DNA from: an uncultured Lachnospiraceae bacterium
Lineage (GTDB): Bacteria; Bacillota; Clostridia; Lachnospirales; Lachnospiraceae
DNA length: 64,000 nucleotides
Direction of reading: 5' to 3'
NCBI GenBank assembly: GCA_951802115.1
Contig: CATOPL010000003.1
Span: 186,001-250,000, forward strand
Part shown: positions 37,047 to 47,565 of the stretch, piece after piece
Position numbering within the stretch: position 1 is the stretch's first letter
Layout of the letters: each line of letters starts with the position of its first letter
Notes under the pieces: model-generated
What the model saw: the letters and a program-made list of their open reading frames with translations, nothing else
Databases searched by the model: none
Told to the model about the DNA's origin: nothing
Translations under genes and position numbers: made by a program

Positions 37047-37661
37047 ATGACCATAGACCCGCAGGATATTCTGAACAGTATTCTCTCAAGTCTGGAAAAG
37101 ATTGATTATATCAGACCAAAAGAGATTCCGGATATTGACCTTTATATGGACCAGGTAACTACTTTTATGGAAGAACACCTGCATTCTTCCAAACGTTACC
37201 CGCAGGACAAGATCCTCACCAAAACCATGATCAACAATTATGCGAAAAACCGTCTGATTCCGTCTCCGGAAAAAAAGAAATATTCAAAAGAGCATATGCT
37301 GCTCCTTATCTATATTTATTATTATAAAGGAATTTTATCCATAGGGGATATTCAGAGTCTGCTTGAGCCGCTGACAGAACAGTATTTTCACTCAAAAGAA
37401 CCGCTGAACATGCAGTCGATTTACGAAGAGGTATTCAGTCTGGAGAAAAGCCAGGTAGAAAAAATGAAAGAAGATGTGATTGAAAGCTACCGGATCGCCT
37501 CAGATACGTTTGCCGACGCTCCGGAAGACGAACAGCAGTTTCTTCATATTTTTTCATTTATCTGTCTGCTGAGTTTCGACGTCTATGTCAAAAAGCAGGT
37601 AATTGAAAAACTGATCGACGGACTGCCGAAAAAAGAAACTCCCAGAAAACACAGAGAGTAA
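37047..37661 (+). CDS. DUF1836 domain-containing protein
   Basis: YPQDKILTKTMINNYAKNRLIPSPEKKKYSKEHMLLLIYIYYYK signature. Confidence 0.88.
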   Translation: MTIDPQDILNSILSSLEKIDYIRPKEIPDIDLYMDQVTTFMEEHLHSSKRYPQDKILTKTMINNYAKNRLIPSPEKKKYSKEHMLLLIYIYYYKGILSIGDIQSLLEPLTEQYFHSKEPLNMQSIYEEVFSLEKSQVEKMKEDVIESYRIASDTFADAPEDEQQFLHIFSFICLLSFDVYVKKQVIEKLIDGLPKKETPRKHRE

Positions 37662-37670
37662 ACAAAGAAA

Positions 37671-37733
37671 CAGACACCGTCTGTCTCAGGTGGACTTATA
37701 AAGTCCCGATGAGACGGACGTCGTCTGTTTTTT
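37671..37733 (+). terminator. Rho-independent terminator
   Basis: CAGAC.CGTCTGTCTCA...TGAGACGGACG.CGTCTGTTTTTT. Confidence 0.8.
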
Positions 37734-37783
37734 CCGATGCATTTCATATCAATTCGTGAGGATCAAATCTTCCAAAAGCCAGA

Positions 37784-38080
37784 TTATATTTCCTTATCCA
37801 GTCTGCAAAATACCATATCATATCCGTCATTTCCATAATTCAATGACCTGTTTACCCGGCTGATTGTCGCTGTAGAAGCTCCTGTTTTTTCTGCAATCTC
37901 CAGGTACGTCTTTTTTTCCCGAAGTAATTTTGCCACCTCAAAACGCTGGGACAGCGACTGAATCTCATTGATCGTACACACATCTTCAAAAAAAGTATAA
38001 CATTCTTCCATGCTCTGAAGACTTAAAATCGCACGGAACAATCCATCTGTCGCTTCGTTTCGAATCTTTTTGCTCATCAT
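37784..38080 (-). CDS. TrpR-related YerC/YecD-type DNA-binding protein
   Basis: FFEDVCTINEIQSLSQRFEVAKLLREKKTYLEIAEKTGASTATISRVNRSLNYG. Confidence 0.9.
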   Translation of the reverse strand: MMSKKIRNEATDGLFRAILSLQSMEECYTFFEDVCTINEIQSLSQRFEVAKLLREKKTYLEIAEKTGASTATISRVNRSLNYGNDGYDMVFCRLDKEI

Positions 38081-38182
38081 CAAAACCCCCGTCTGAATCT
38101 TTTCACTGCAATTTCTGCTGTCGCTTGTCAAGCAACGGTACTATACCATTTTAGCACAGTAAAATCATAACGTCCAGACTTT

Positions 38183-38905
38183 TCAGGAAGAATACTTGTT
38201 GATATATGCAAACAGCTTTTTCTTATCCGTATTGACAACCAGTGACTCCGGAAAACCGATTTCCTGTAAAAGGCCGTGTGCAAAATCATGATTCCGAATA
38301 TCTTTGTAATAATGAGCGTCGCTTCCCAGAATCACATCTGCCTGATACTTTTTACACAGCCTTAATATTTCCAGATCATTCTCCCTCGCATTCAGCCGGG
38401 AGCATCTGGGGTCCAGGGAATTATTATTGATTTCCAGAAGCGTATGGGATTCCTTTGCCGCCTGGACTACCGCTTCATAATCCAGCGGATACCGTCCGTC
38501 GTCCGGATGCCCAATCACATTGATATGCGGATTTTTCATCGCCTGGACCAGACACTCTGTATTCCATTCCCGGCTTCCCGGTGCGAGACAGACAATATGC
38601 AGACTGGCAATCGTCACATCCATCCGCCCCAGATATGGTTCATCCAGATCCACCTTCCCCTTCTCATCCAGAATATTCAGTTCCGTTCCCAGCAATACTT
38701 CTAATTCACCATACCAGCGCTCTACTACTTTCAGATTGTGAAAATAAAGCTCATGACACGTACCCGGCATCGAAGGCGCATGCTCTGTAATTCCATATAC
38801 CTCCAGACCTTTTTCCCGGGCGGCATGAATCATCTCTGTCATCGTATTATAGGCATGTCCGCTGGCGATTGTATGGGTATGCACATCCAGTATATCTTTC
38901 ATCAT
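38183..38905 (-). CDS. PHP-domain phosphatase
   Basis: DVHTHTIASGHAYNT, GITEHAPSMPGTC, VIGHPDDGRYP, LGSDAHYY motifs. Confidence 0.9.
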   Translation of the reverse strand: MMKDILDVHTHTIASGHAYNTMTEMIHAAREKGLEVYGITEHAPSMPGTCHELYFHNLKVVERWYGELEVLLGTELNILDEKGKVDLDEPYLGRMDVTIASLHIVCLAPGSREWNTECLVQAMKNPHINVIGHPDDGRYPLDYEAVVQAAKESHTLLEINNNSLDPRCSRLNARENDLEILRLCKKYQADVILGSDAHYYKDIRNHDFAHGLLQEIGFPESLVVNTDKKKLFAYINKYSS

Positions 38906-38971
38906 TTTTCTCCAGTGAAGGTTTGATTTTCATGTCAGCTGTGCAGAACATGTATACGACTCAAATCGCGG

Positions 38972-39631
38972 TCAGAATCTGCTCAAGAATGAATGCCGTG
39001 CTGTATCGGCGCCGTCTCCGGCTGCACGGTCTGCCTCCAGCAATTCCCGAAGCTCCTGTTTTGCCTGCTCCACATCCCGAACTACAATCCCGTACATGCC
39101 AAGCTTTCTGGCCGAATCCACATTTTTCTCTGTATCATCCAGAAATACCGACTCCTTTGCAAGTATTCCATATTTTTCAAACAGTATCTGATAGATGAGC
39201 GGTGCAGGTTTAACCGCCTGCACCATATAGGACATGATCCCGCCGTCCATCTCCTTCAAAAATGAGAGTTCAGACGCCGCTTCCTTTTTTACACGCTCAG
39301 AATAATTCGAAAGATAATACACCCGGTATCCCTGCGCTTTCAGGGAACGCAGCCAGTCGCCGGAGCCTGCCCTTTCTCTGACCAGCGTACTCAGGTCAGA
39401 AAAAACAGTCCGAATCTCTGTTTCTATCTCCGGATCATTGGCAATAAATCCGGCAAGAAGCTCCTCGTTTGTCCACATGCCGCGGTCCAGTTCGTCCCAC
39501 ACCGGACTCTGCATCATCGCCCTGCCGATCCGTTCTGCAATTTTCCCCTGAAAGCCTTTGCGCTGAATATGATCTTTCCAGCAAAAATCTATCAAAACAT
39601 TTCCTATGTCAAATACAATATTTTTAATCAT
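38972..39631 (-). CDS. HAD-superfamily hydrolase
   Basis: NIVFDIGNVLIDF, YYLSNYSE, VFLDDTEKNVDSAR motifs. Confidence 0.9.
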   Translation of the reverse strand: MIKNIVFDIGNVLIDFCWKDHIQRKGFQGKIAERIGRAMMQSPVWDELDRGMWTNEELLAGFIANDPEIETEIRTVFSDLSTLVRERAGSGDWLRSLKAQGYRVYYLSNYSERVKKEAASELSFLKEMDGGIMSYMVQAVKPAPLIYQILFEKYGILAKESVFLDDTEKNVDSARKLGMYGIVVRDVEQAKQELRELLEADRAAGDGADTARHSFLSRF

Positions 39632-39633
39632 AT

Positions 39634-40917
39634 CTATTTCTTTCTGAATATAATATCTTCTCTTCCGGGTCCGTTTGATACCATGGTGATCGGAAACCCG
39701 ATTTGTTTTTCAATAAATTCCACATAATTGCGACAGTTCTCAGGAAGCTCATGATAATTGCTGATCCCGCGGATATCGCATTTCCAGCCCGGCAGAATTT
39801 CGTACACCGGCTTTGCTTTTTCCAGCAGGCAGGTAACCGGAAACTCCGTTGTCACTTTCCCGTCAATCTCATATCCTGTACAGACCGGAATCTCATCCAG
39901 ATATCCGAGCACATCAAGCACCGTAAATGCCACATCCGTAGTACCCTGAAGCCGGCATCCATATCTCGAAGCCACACAGTCAAACCATCCCATCCGTCTG
40001 GGACGTCCGGTAGTCGCTCCGTACTCTCCTCCGTCTCCTCCGCGATTGCGCAGCTCATCAGCTTCCGCTCCGAAGATTTCACTGACAAATACGCCGGCTC
40101 CGACAGCGCTGGAATATGCCTTACACACAGTAATGACCTGCTGGATCTCGTACGGCGGAATTCCCGCGCCGATTGCTCCGTAGGCGGCCAGCGTGGAAGA
40201 AGAGGTCACCATTGGATAGATTCCATGATCTGGATCTTTGAGTGTTCCAAGCTGGCCTTCCAGCAGGATATTTTTCCCTTCCTGCACTGCATCCAAGAGA
40301 TAGGAAGACACATCGCAGACATAAGGCTCCACCATCTCTTTGTAACTCATCAGCTCCTTATAAATCTCTTCCGTCTGAAGCGCCGGTGCATGGTAGAGAT
40401 GCTCCAAAATCACGTTTTTCTGTACAATCACCCGCTCAATTTTTTCTTTCAGCTCGCTCTCTTCCATAAAAAGCTCGCTGACCTGAAACCCGATCTTTGC
40501 ATATTTATCAGAATAAAACGGTGCAATCCCGGATTTGGTAGAGCCAAAGGATTTGCCTGCCAGACGTTCCTCCTCCAGCTTATCAAAAAGAATATGATAA
40601 GACATTACGATCTGTGCACGGTCTGATACCAGAATTCTGGGAGCAGGAACTCCGCGGTCTACAATTCCTCTGATCTCATCAACTAAAACCGGAATGTTCA
40701 ATGCAACACCGTTTCCGATGATACTGGTAGTATGATCATAAAACACTCCGGACGGAAGTGTATGCAGCGCGAACTTTCCATAATTATTGACGATCGTATG
40801 CCCTGCATTGGCCCCTCCCTGAAACCGGACGATAATATCAGACTCTTTACCAAGCACATCGGTAATTTTTCCTTTTCCTTCGTCTCCCCAGTTTGCGCCT
40901 ACAACTGCTCTTACCAT
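39634..40917 (-). CDS. purA: Adenylosuccinate synthetase
   Basis: VVGANWGDEGKGKITD, GGANAGHTIV, GEYGATTGRPRRMGWFD motifs. Confidence 0.97.
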   Translation of the reverse strand: MVRAVVGANWGDEGKGKITDVLGKESDIIVRFQGGANAGHTIVNNYGKFALHTLPSGVFYDHTTSIIGNGVALNIPVLVDEIRGIVDRGVPAPRILVSDRAQIVMSYHILFDKLEEERLAGKSFGSTKSGIAPFYSDKYAKIGFQVSELFMEESELKEKIERVIVQKNVILEHLYHAPALQTEEIYKELMSYKEMVEPYVCDVSSYLLDAVQEGKNILLEGQLGTLKDPDHGIYPMVTSSSTLAAYGAIGAGIPPYEIQQVITVCKAYSSAVGAGVFVSEIFGAEADELRNRGGDGGEYGATTGRPRRMGWFDCVASRYGCRLQGTTDVAFTVLDVLGYLDEIPVCTGYEIDGKVTTEFPVTCLLEKAKPVYEILPGWKCDIRGISNYHELPENCRNYVEFIEKQIGFPITMVSNGPGREDIIFRKK

Positions 40918-41149
40918 ATACTGTATTCCTCCATTTCACAGGATGGTGCGACCTGTCCTGCATGTTCATAAATGACTTGTTATGATCTTCAGCCACACAT
41001 CCTATAGTATAGCGTAAAATAATATACAAGTAAAGCACCTGCCTGAAAATGTCCAAAACATCCATCAGGTTTTCTTTACACAACATGTATGTTTGTATTA
41101 TAATTGCATAGAATCACGCAGCATATTGATTACCAGCAAAGGAGTAAAC

Positions 41150-43087
41150 ATGCGCAAATCAACAGTCAAGAAAAAAAAGAAAAAAAATACGCATAAAAAA
41201 CGGAAGGACATGAGCAGTTTTTTCTTCCGTCTGACGCAGATCGCCATGCTGTGCATTCTGATCGGCGCCTGCTGGATCTTTTACCAGTCCGGTTATATAC
41301 AAACTGTAATACAGCTCCATCAAGAAGCGCAGGATGTTATGGAAGCATCCTCTATCCGGGATTTCCAGTCCAATCAGCGCGGAGAAGTCTATGATGCCGA
41401 TGGAAGCCTGATCGCTCTGCTGAAAAATGACAAGAACATCATTTATCTTCCTGATGCTGAAATACCCCAACAGGTAAAGGATGCGTTTGTCAGCATTGAA
41501 GATAAACGTTTTTATAAGCATCACGGTTTTGATCCTTTTGCAATTCTCAGAGCCGCGCAGTCCCTGATCTCCAAAAACAGTATTACCCAGGGCGGAAGTA
41601 CGATCACTCAGCAGCTTGCCAGAAACATCTACCTGACTCATACCGTCAAATGGGAGCGCAAAGTCGAGGAGATTTTTATTGCCATTGCACTGGAACGCAA
41701 ATACTCCAAGGAAGAGCTTCTGGAGTTTTATATCAATAATATTTATTTCTCAAATGGCTATTACGGAATCCAGGCAGCAAGCCAGGGATATTTCAGCAAA
41801 GACGCGGATGACCTTACACTCTCAGAAACCGCCTTTCTCTGCGGAATCCCCAACAGCCCCGGAAGTTATGATCCGCTGATCCACATAGAAAACACGTTAA
41901 AACGCCGAGATCTGATTCTGCAGAATATGAAAGAAGAAAAAATGATCTCCGATGCAGAATATGAACAGGCTCTTGCAGAGACGATCACCCTGAATCCGTC
42001 AAAAATCACTTTCACACGTACATGGGCTCATATTTATATTTATGAGTGCGCAACCAGAGCGCTGATGGAAGCCACCGGAGAAGATTATGATACCTGTCGC
42101 GAAAAATTATATACAGACGGCTATCGGGTCTATACTTCCATCAATCTGGATACTCAGAAATTATTGCAGGATTCTGTTGATCAGGAGCTTTCAAACTATA
42201 ACACTCTGAACAGCAATGGAACCTATGCGCTTCAGGCGTCCGCGGTCTGTATTGACAATGACACCGGCTTGGTAACTGCCATGGTGGGCGGCCGTACACA
42301 GGAAGGAATCCTCCCGGACTACAACCGGGCATTTATGAGCTTTCGCCAGCCGGGAAGCTCCATCAAGCCTCTGATCGTATACACTCCTGCTCTGGAACGC
42401 GGTTATACCGCGTCTTCCACCGTCATGGATGCCAAGGAGGAGGATGGACCGTCCAACTCTTCAGACAGATACGCCGGAGCCATCTCCCTTCGAACAGCCG
42501 TTGAACAATCCAAAAATACAGTTGCTCACAGACTATTCAGGGAGATTACGCCTGAAGTCGGGCTCTCCTATCTGCTGGACATGAACTTTGCCTCCGTAAA
42601 AGAAGAAGATTATACGCTCGCTTCTGCTCTTGGCGGATTTACCGCCGGCGCCAGTTCTCTGGAAATGACTGCCGGTTACGCTGCCATTGCCAACGAAGGC
42701 GTCTACCGCCAGCCCACCTGCATCACTATGATTACCGATATGCAGGGAAATATCATCACCATACCAGAACAGGGAAACCGTCAGGTCTATGAGTCAGATG
42801 CCGCACATGAGATGACCAATATTCTGGAAGGCGTTCTCATCCGCGGCACTGCAAAAGGAAAAGCAATCCCGGACATGCCCTGTGCGGGCAAGACCGGGAC
42901 TACAAATGACAATATTGACGGATGGTTTGTCGGCTATTCCTCCTATTATACCACCGGTATCTGGGTCGGATTTGACTCTCCCCGCGGAAACAGCGCGCTC
43001 GCCGGTTCCACTTATCCGGTAAATATCTGGCATTCATTTATGACAGAACTCCACGACGGACTCCCGTCAAAACCGCTCAATGACTAG
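41150..43087 (+). CDS. Class A penicillin-binding protein (transglycosylase/transpeptidase)
   Basis: EDKRFYKHHGFDPFAI, GGSTITQQLARNIY, RQPGSSIKPLIVY, GKTGTTNDNIDGWFVGY; GGAG RBS at 41141. Confidence 0.95.
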   Translation: MRKSTVKKKKKKNTHKKRKDMSSFFFRLTQIAMLCILIGACWIFYQSGYIQTVIQLHQEAQDVMEASSIRDFQSNQRGEVYDADGSLIALLKNDKNIIYLPDAEIPQQVKDAFVSIEDKRFYKHHGFDPFAILRAAQSLISKNSITQGGSTITQQLARNIYLTHTVKWERKVEEIFIAIALERKYSKEELLEFYINNIYFSNGYYGIQAASQGYFSKDADDLTLSETAFLCGIPNSPGSYDPLIHIENTLKRRDLILQNMKEEKMISDAEYEQALAETITLNPSKITFTRTWAHIYIYECATRALMEATGEDYDTCREKLYTDGYRVYTSINLDTQKLLQDSVDQELSNYNTLNSNGTYALQASAVCIDNDTGLVTAMVGGRTQEGILPDYNRAFMSFRQPGSSIKPLIVYTPALERGYTASSTVMDAKEEDGPSNSSDRYAGAISLRTAVEQSKNTVAHRLFREITPEVGLSYLLDMNFASVKEEDYTLASALGGFTAGASSLEMTAGYAAIANEGVYRQPTCITMITDMQGNIITIPEQGNRQVYESDAAHEMTNILEGVLIRGTAKGKAIPDMPCAGKTGTTNDNIDGWFVGYSSYYTTGIWVGFDSPRGNSALAGSTYPVNIWHSFMTELHDGLPSKPLND

Positions 43088-43099
43088 ACACTACTCCCG

Positions 43100-45871
43100 T
43101 CATCCTCCTGCGGACGGCACTTCCGGCCCCGGCACTGCATTGGGGTCGATTCCCGCATTGGGATCAACTCCCGTGTTCGGGTCCGGCACTGCGTTTGGAT
43201 CCGGCACCGCGTTCGGGTCCGGCACTGCATTGGGATCAACTCCCGCATTCGGATCCGGCACCGCTCCCGGATTGCTTCCTGACAGTTCATACTCGCTGGG
43301 AACATAGACTCCGCCTGTGTGCAGCGTACAGGTCGCAGACGGAAGATTGGTATTGATTCCATAAGCAGTATCCAGTGTCACTGCTTCTGCCACGCCTTCC
43401 TGCATGGCCGGCAGCAGAACTTTTGCCTGCGGCACCCGGTTCGGACACATGCTGGTGGCCAGAAGCCCCGTATCGACACAGATACTGACTGCCACATGAT
43501 GGTCGCAGACTGCTGTGGGCTGCTTGCCTTCTACAAAGTATTCATTCCTGACGATACCGGAACGACCGTCTGCATCGCACAGACCTCCGACCGCCAGCTT
43601 CCCTGACTTGGTACAGATCACACACTGCACAATACCGGAAGGTTTTTCAAAGTCTTTCTTCTCCAGCCCTTCATGCACCCTGGTCATAACCGTTCCCCAG
43701 AGCTGCTTGTGAAAATTGCGTTCCGCACTGTCCAGACTGTGGTTATATCCGCTGTTGTCATATCCCACCCATATACCGGCTGTATAATAGGGGGTCATAC
43801 CCTCGAACCAGACATCCACATCTTTCGAGGTTGTACCGGTTTTTCCTGCCGTCGTCATCCCCTCGATTCTTGCTTTTGATCCGGTACCTCCGGCTCCGTT
43901 TACCACGTCTTTCATACAGTCAACCAAAAGCCATGCATTCTGCTCTGAGATCACCTGCGTCGCCTCCGGTTGATTATCCAGTACAACATTCCCGTCATTA
44001 TCAACCACTTTTGTGTACAGCCTCGGCTTAATATAGGAACCTTTATTGGCTACGGCGGCATAGGCGGCCGTCAGCTCCAGATTGGATACGCCGTTGGTCA
44101 GACCTCCAAGCGCGGCAGACTGATTATAGTCTGCATTGGCTCCTTCCAGTTCCAGGGAGGTAAATCCAAATTTGACAAGATAATCCACCGCTACCGTGGG
44201 AGTGACGTCCGTGATTGTTTTTACTGCCATAACATTCATCGAACGGGTGATGCCTTCCCGAAGAGTTGTCCAGCCGCGGTACTGCGTATTCTTATCCCAG
44301 TTGTTTACCAGACGCCCCTGACGCCCTCCTTCATTGTATGCAAAGGGGCCGTCATACTGGACGGTTCCCGGCCCATAGCCAAGCGCTTCAAACGCAGGCG
44401 CGTAGGAAGCAACGATTTTAAATGTGGAGCCGGGATTCCGGCAGGTATCAGCTGCCCGGTTCAAAGTCCTGTTGCCGGTCTTTTCCCCTCTGCCCCCGAT
44501 CATTGCCACAACTTCTCCCGTACTTTGATCCATAATCACCATGGAAGCCTGCGGCTGAATCGTAAATTCACAGCGTTCATATACGGTATCATTATCCGTA
44601 ATCCCCAGAGTGGAGACATACTCTTCAATGGCGGCTTTCGCTTCCTCTTCTGTATCATACAGAATCTCATAATTCTTGTCCGTCTGCTTAAAATACGCCG
44701 ACAGCATTTCCTGACTGTAATTCTTCGTCTCACCGTCTTCATTTACAACACTCATGGCCCATTCAAGACCAACTTTACTGCCTTCCGGAAAATTAGCCGG
44801 ATTTGCAAATTCCTCATCCAGAATTTTCTGGATCTTCGGATCCTGCGTCGTATAAATCTTCAGTCCGCTGCTGTACAATGCATTAAATGCCTGCGTCTCT
44901 GAATAACCTGCTTTTTCTACCAGATCTTTTCTTACCTGTTCTGTGACTTCGTCTACAAAGTAAGAGTAAACCGTATTGGTAGTTTCTTTTTCTGCATTAT
45001 ATTCTCTGATCCGGGAATATACGTCATCCTCCAGCGCCTCCTCATATTTGCTCTGAGAAATATATCCCTGATCCAGCATATTCTGAAGAACAATCGTACG
45101 TCTGTCCGCGTTATCCTTCGGATGACTGATAGGATTGTAGGCGCTGGGGCTCTTGGTGGTGGCCGCCAGCACAGCCGCTTCTGACAGAGTCAGTTCACTG
45201 ACATTCTTTCCGAAATACCGGTTAGATGCCGCCTGCACGCCAAGAGAATTCTGCCCCAGGTTGATCGTATTCAGATAACTTTCCAGAATCTCATCCTTGG
45301 TCATGACTTCTTCCAGCTTGACAGCCAGATACTGTTCCTGCAGCTTTCTCTCGATCTTCTCTTCCATGGTGCTCTCAGACATAAAGTCAAACACATTATT
45401 CTTGAGCAGCTGCTGCGTGATCGTACTGGCTCCCTCGGTCCTTCTAAAGCCCGTTGCCACCCCTTTTACACCCGCACGAATGATACCTTTGATATCAATT
45501 CCATTATGTTCATAAAAACGTTCATCCTCAATCGCAATAAAAGCCTGCTGCACTTGTTTGGGGATATTTTCTATTTTTACATAAGTACGGTTGGTTCCTT
45601 CTGCGATCAGCTCCGCCGTTTTATTTCCTTCTGCATCATATACCGTTGACTTATAACCTCTTGGCAATACACTGGCACTCGTGATATCCGGTGCATTTTC
45701 GATCACGCCTTTTACAATGCCGATACCGCCGCACAGTCCTGCAACACCTATTGCAATGACCAGCACCAGCAGTGTCTTCAGAAAGACGACACATACCTTT
45801 TTGCCCATTCTGGCCTTATTGGATTTCAGTGCCTTCTGCTTTCTGGAGGTGCCTTTTTTACTGTAATTCAT
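43100..45871 (-). CDS. Class A penicillin-binding protein with Asp/Pro/Asn repeat tail
   Basis: EDERFYEHNGIDIKGI, GASTITQQLLKN, GSTFKIVASY, AGKTGTTSKDVDVWFEG; C-term (VPDPNA)n. Confidence 0.95.
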   Translation of the reverse strand: MNYSKKGTSRKQKALKSNKARMGKKVCVVFLKTLLVLVIAIGVAGLCGGIGIVKGVIENAPDITSASVLPRGYKSTVYDAEGNKTAELIAEGTNRTYVKIENIPKQVQQAFIAIEDERFYEHNGIDIKGIIRAGVKGVATGFRRTEGASTITQQLLKNNVFDFMSESTMEEKIERKLQEQYLAVKLEEVMTKDEILESYLNTINLGQNSLGVQAASNRYFGKNVSELTLSEAAVLAATTKSPSAYNPISHPKDNADRRTIVLQNMLDQGYISQSKYEEALEDDVYSRIREYNAEKETTNTVYSYFVDEVTEQVRKDLVEKAGYSETQAFNALYSSGLKIYTTQDPKIQKILDEEFANPANFPEGSKVGLEWAMSVVNEDGETKNYSQEMLSAYFKQTDKNYEILYDTEEEAKAAIEEYVSTLGITDNDTVYERCEFTIQPQASMVIMDQSTGEVVAMIGGRGEKTGNRTLNRAADTCRNPGSTFKIVASYAPAFEALGYGPGTVQYDGPFAYNEGGRQGRLVNNWDKNTQYRGWTTLREGITRSMNVMAVKTITDVTPTVAVDYLVKFGFTSLELEGANADYNQSAALGGLTNGVSNLELTAAYAAVANKGSYIKPRLYTKVVDNDGNVVLDNQPEATQVISEQNAWLLVDCMKDVVNGAGGTGSKARIEGMTTAGKTGTTSKDVDVWFEGMTPYYTAGIWVGYDNSGYNHSLDSAERNFHKQLWGTVMTRVHEGLEKKDFEKPSGIVQCVICTKSGKLAVGGLCDADGRSGIVRNEYFVEGKQPTAVCDHHVAVSICVDTGLLATSMCPNRVPQAKVLLPAMQEGVAEAVTLDTAYGINTNLPSATCTLHTGGVYVPSEYELSGSNPGAVPDPNAGVDPNAVPDPNAVPDPNAVPDPNTGVDPNAGIDPNAVPGPEVPSAGG
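43140..43270 (-). repeat. 18-bp-type coding repeats (PDPNAV/VDPNAG)
   Basis: Repeated GGATCCGGCACCGC / GGGTCCGGCACTGC blocks. Confidence 0.85.
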
Positions 45872-45986
45872 TTGTCAGCCTCCTTTATTCTGTCTATTAT
45901 AGCAAAGTTGCTCTGTCAAATAAAGAAAAAACTTCTTAAATTTCCATATCCTGATATCAGACCTCTGTGATCCCCGAAGAAAAAAA

Positions 45987-46118
45987 CTGCTGCAAAATAC
46001 GATTCCGTCCCTGTGATCAGCAGCGCCGTATGAAAAAACAGACCAGAAACTGTTTTCATCTGTCCGATAGCTTTCATAATAACGCCGATCAAAGGGGCAG
46101 GATTGCATTTTGCAGCAG
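45987..46118. repeat. CTGCYGCAAAAT-type dispersed palindrome, copy 3
   Basis: CTGCTGCAAAAT...ATTTTGCAGCAG with about 32-nt imperfect arms and inner ATGAAAAAACAG/CTGTTTTCAT. Confidence 0.75.
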
Positions 46119-46141
46119 CCCCGTCTTATTATCTGCCGCTT

Positions 46142-47320
46142 TTACCTGCTTAATACCTCAATCGCTTTCTGAAGCTGATTATCTTCTTCTTCATTTTCAC
46201 TTGCCTCCAGTACAATGTCCGGCGTAATACCAACCTCATGAATATTATTACCTGCAGGCGTGTAATAGCGGGACACTGTAATTTTTACAGCTGAACCGTC
46301 TTCTAATGGAAAAAGACTCTGTACAATTCCTTTTCCAAAGGTCTGCGTACCGATTAAAGTTCCAACGCCGTAATCCTTAATGGCGCCGGCAAAAATTTCT
46401 GAAGCACTGGCGCTGTTTTCATTTACGAGCACAGCCATATCTCCGGAAAAATAATTTTCCGCGTCAGAATGCTCTTCCTCACGGTTCCCGTATTTATCCT
46501 CCGTATAGACGATCAGCCCTTCCGGAAGCAGCCGGTCCAGAATTGTACAGGTCACATCCACCAGTCCGCCTCCGTTATCCCGCAGATCAATGATCATCTT
46601 TTTCATTCCCTGCGCTTCCAACTCCTCCAGAGCCTCCATAAACTGCTCATCTGTCACATCATCAAACTCTGTAATAGCAATATAACCAATCTGGCTGTTG
46701 ATCATGCGGCTTTCCACCGTAGGAACCTGAATATTTTTTCTCACAATCGTCAGTTCCAGAACTTCCGTTCCTCTCAGCGTGCTGATATGGACTTCCGTTC
46801 CTTCCACGCCTTTGAGGTCTGTCACCACCAGAGACAGATCCTTTCCTGTGACCTCTTCTCCCTCTACCATGTAGAGAATATCGCCCGTCTGCATCCCGGC
46901 TTCCGCAGCCGGAGAGCCTTCAAAAGCGCGCACTACCGAAATAATCCCTGTGGAATAATCCTGCGACAGCATAGCTCCGATCCCGCTGTAACTCCCGTTC
47001 GAAGACTCCATAAAACTCGCATACTCTTCGGGCGTATAGTACCCTGTATAAATATCTCCCAGACCGGACATCAGCCCTTTGTATATTCCGTTCTCTACAT
47101 TTTCTTCTTCGTAATCAAACAGATAATACTGATCGATATACTGATTCAGTTCCTGAATCTTTGCATCAATCTGTCTGTTTTCTTTTGTACTTCCTCCACC
47201 CGTGTAATGAGGCAAAAAATATGCTGCCGTACAGCCAGTAAGTGCAAATGCCATCATCGTCAGTACAGCGCCGGCGGCAACTCCCTTTTTAAAGGAATGC
47301 TTTTCTTTGCTGTTCTCCAT
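46142..47320 (-). CDS. S41 family C-terminal processing peptidase with PDZ
   Basis: YTGYYTPEEYASFMESSNGSYSGIGAML, DLRDNGGGLVD, NENSASASEIFAGAIKDYG, GKGIVQ motifs. Confidence 0.95.
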   Translation of the reverse strand: MENSKEKHSFKKGVAAGAVLTMMAFALTGCTAAYFLPHYTGGGSTKENRQIDAKIQELNQYIDQYYLFDYEEENVENGIYKGLMSGLGDIYTGYYTPEEYASFMESSNGSYSGIGAMLSQDYSTGIISVVRAFEGSPAAEAGMQTGDILYMVEGEEVTGKDLSLVVTDLKGVEGTEVHISTLRGTEVLELTIVRKNIQVPTVESRMINSQIGYIAITEFDDVTDEQFMEALEELEAQGMKKMIIDLRDNGGGLVDVTCTILDRLLPEGLIVYTEDKYGNREEEHSDAENYFSGDMAVLVNENSASASEIFAGAIKDYGVGTLIGTQTFGKGIVQSLFPLEDGSAVKITVSRYYTPAGNNIHEVGITPDIVLEASENEEEDNQLQKAIEVLSR

Positions 47321-47565
47321 TTACTGTCACTCCTTTTTCCTTCATGCACTCCCTGATCTCTTCTGCTCCTGTCTCTGCGGCTGGTTTCCCGCCCGATATT
47401 TCCCGATTTCGTCGCCTTATAATTTCTTAATACGCCTGCTAAAACCGGTGCGCATCTGTCTAAAACCATTCCACAAAATCACATTGAAAGAAACCTGGAG
47501 GCAAATCTTCTTTCTATTCTATGTAACAATCAGTTCACATAGTTCAACATATTTTTCTTCTACCG

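Noticed and set aside
39703-40626. 307-aa plus-strand ORF opposite purA
   Set aside because: Antisense shadow ORF of purA.
43100-43270. Minus-strand frame-shifted repeat ORF (MESIPIFRLRPVRCTQ..., 92 aa)
   Set aside because: Alternate frame of the PBP repeat tail.
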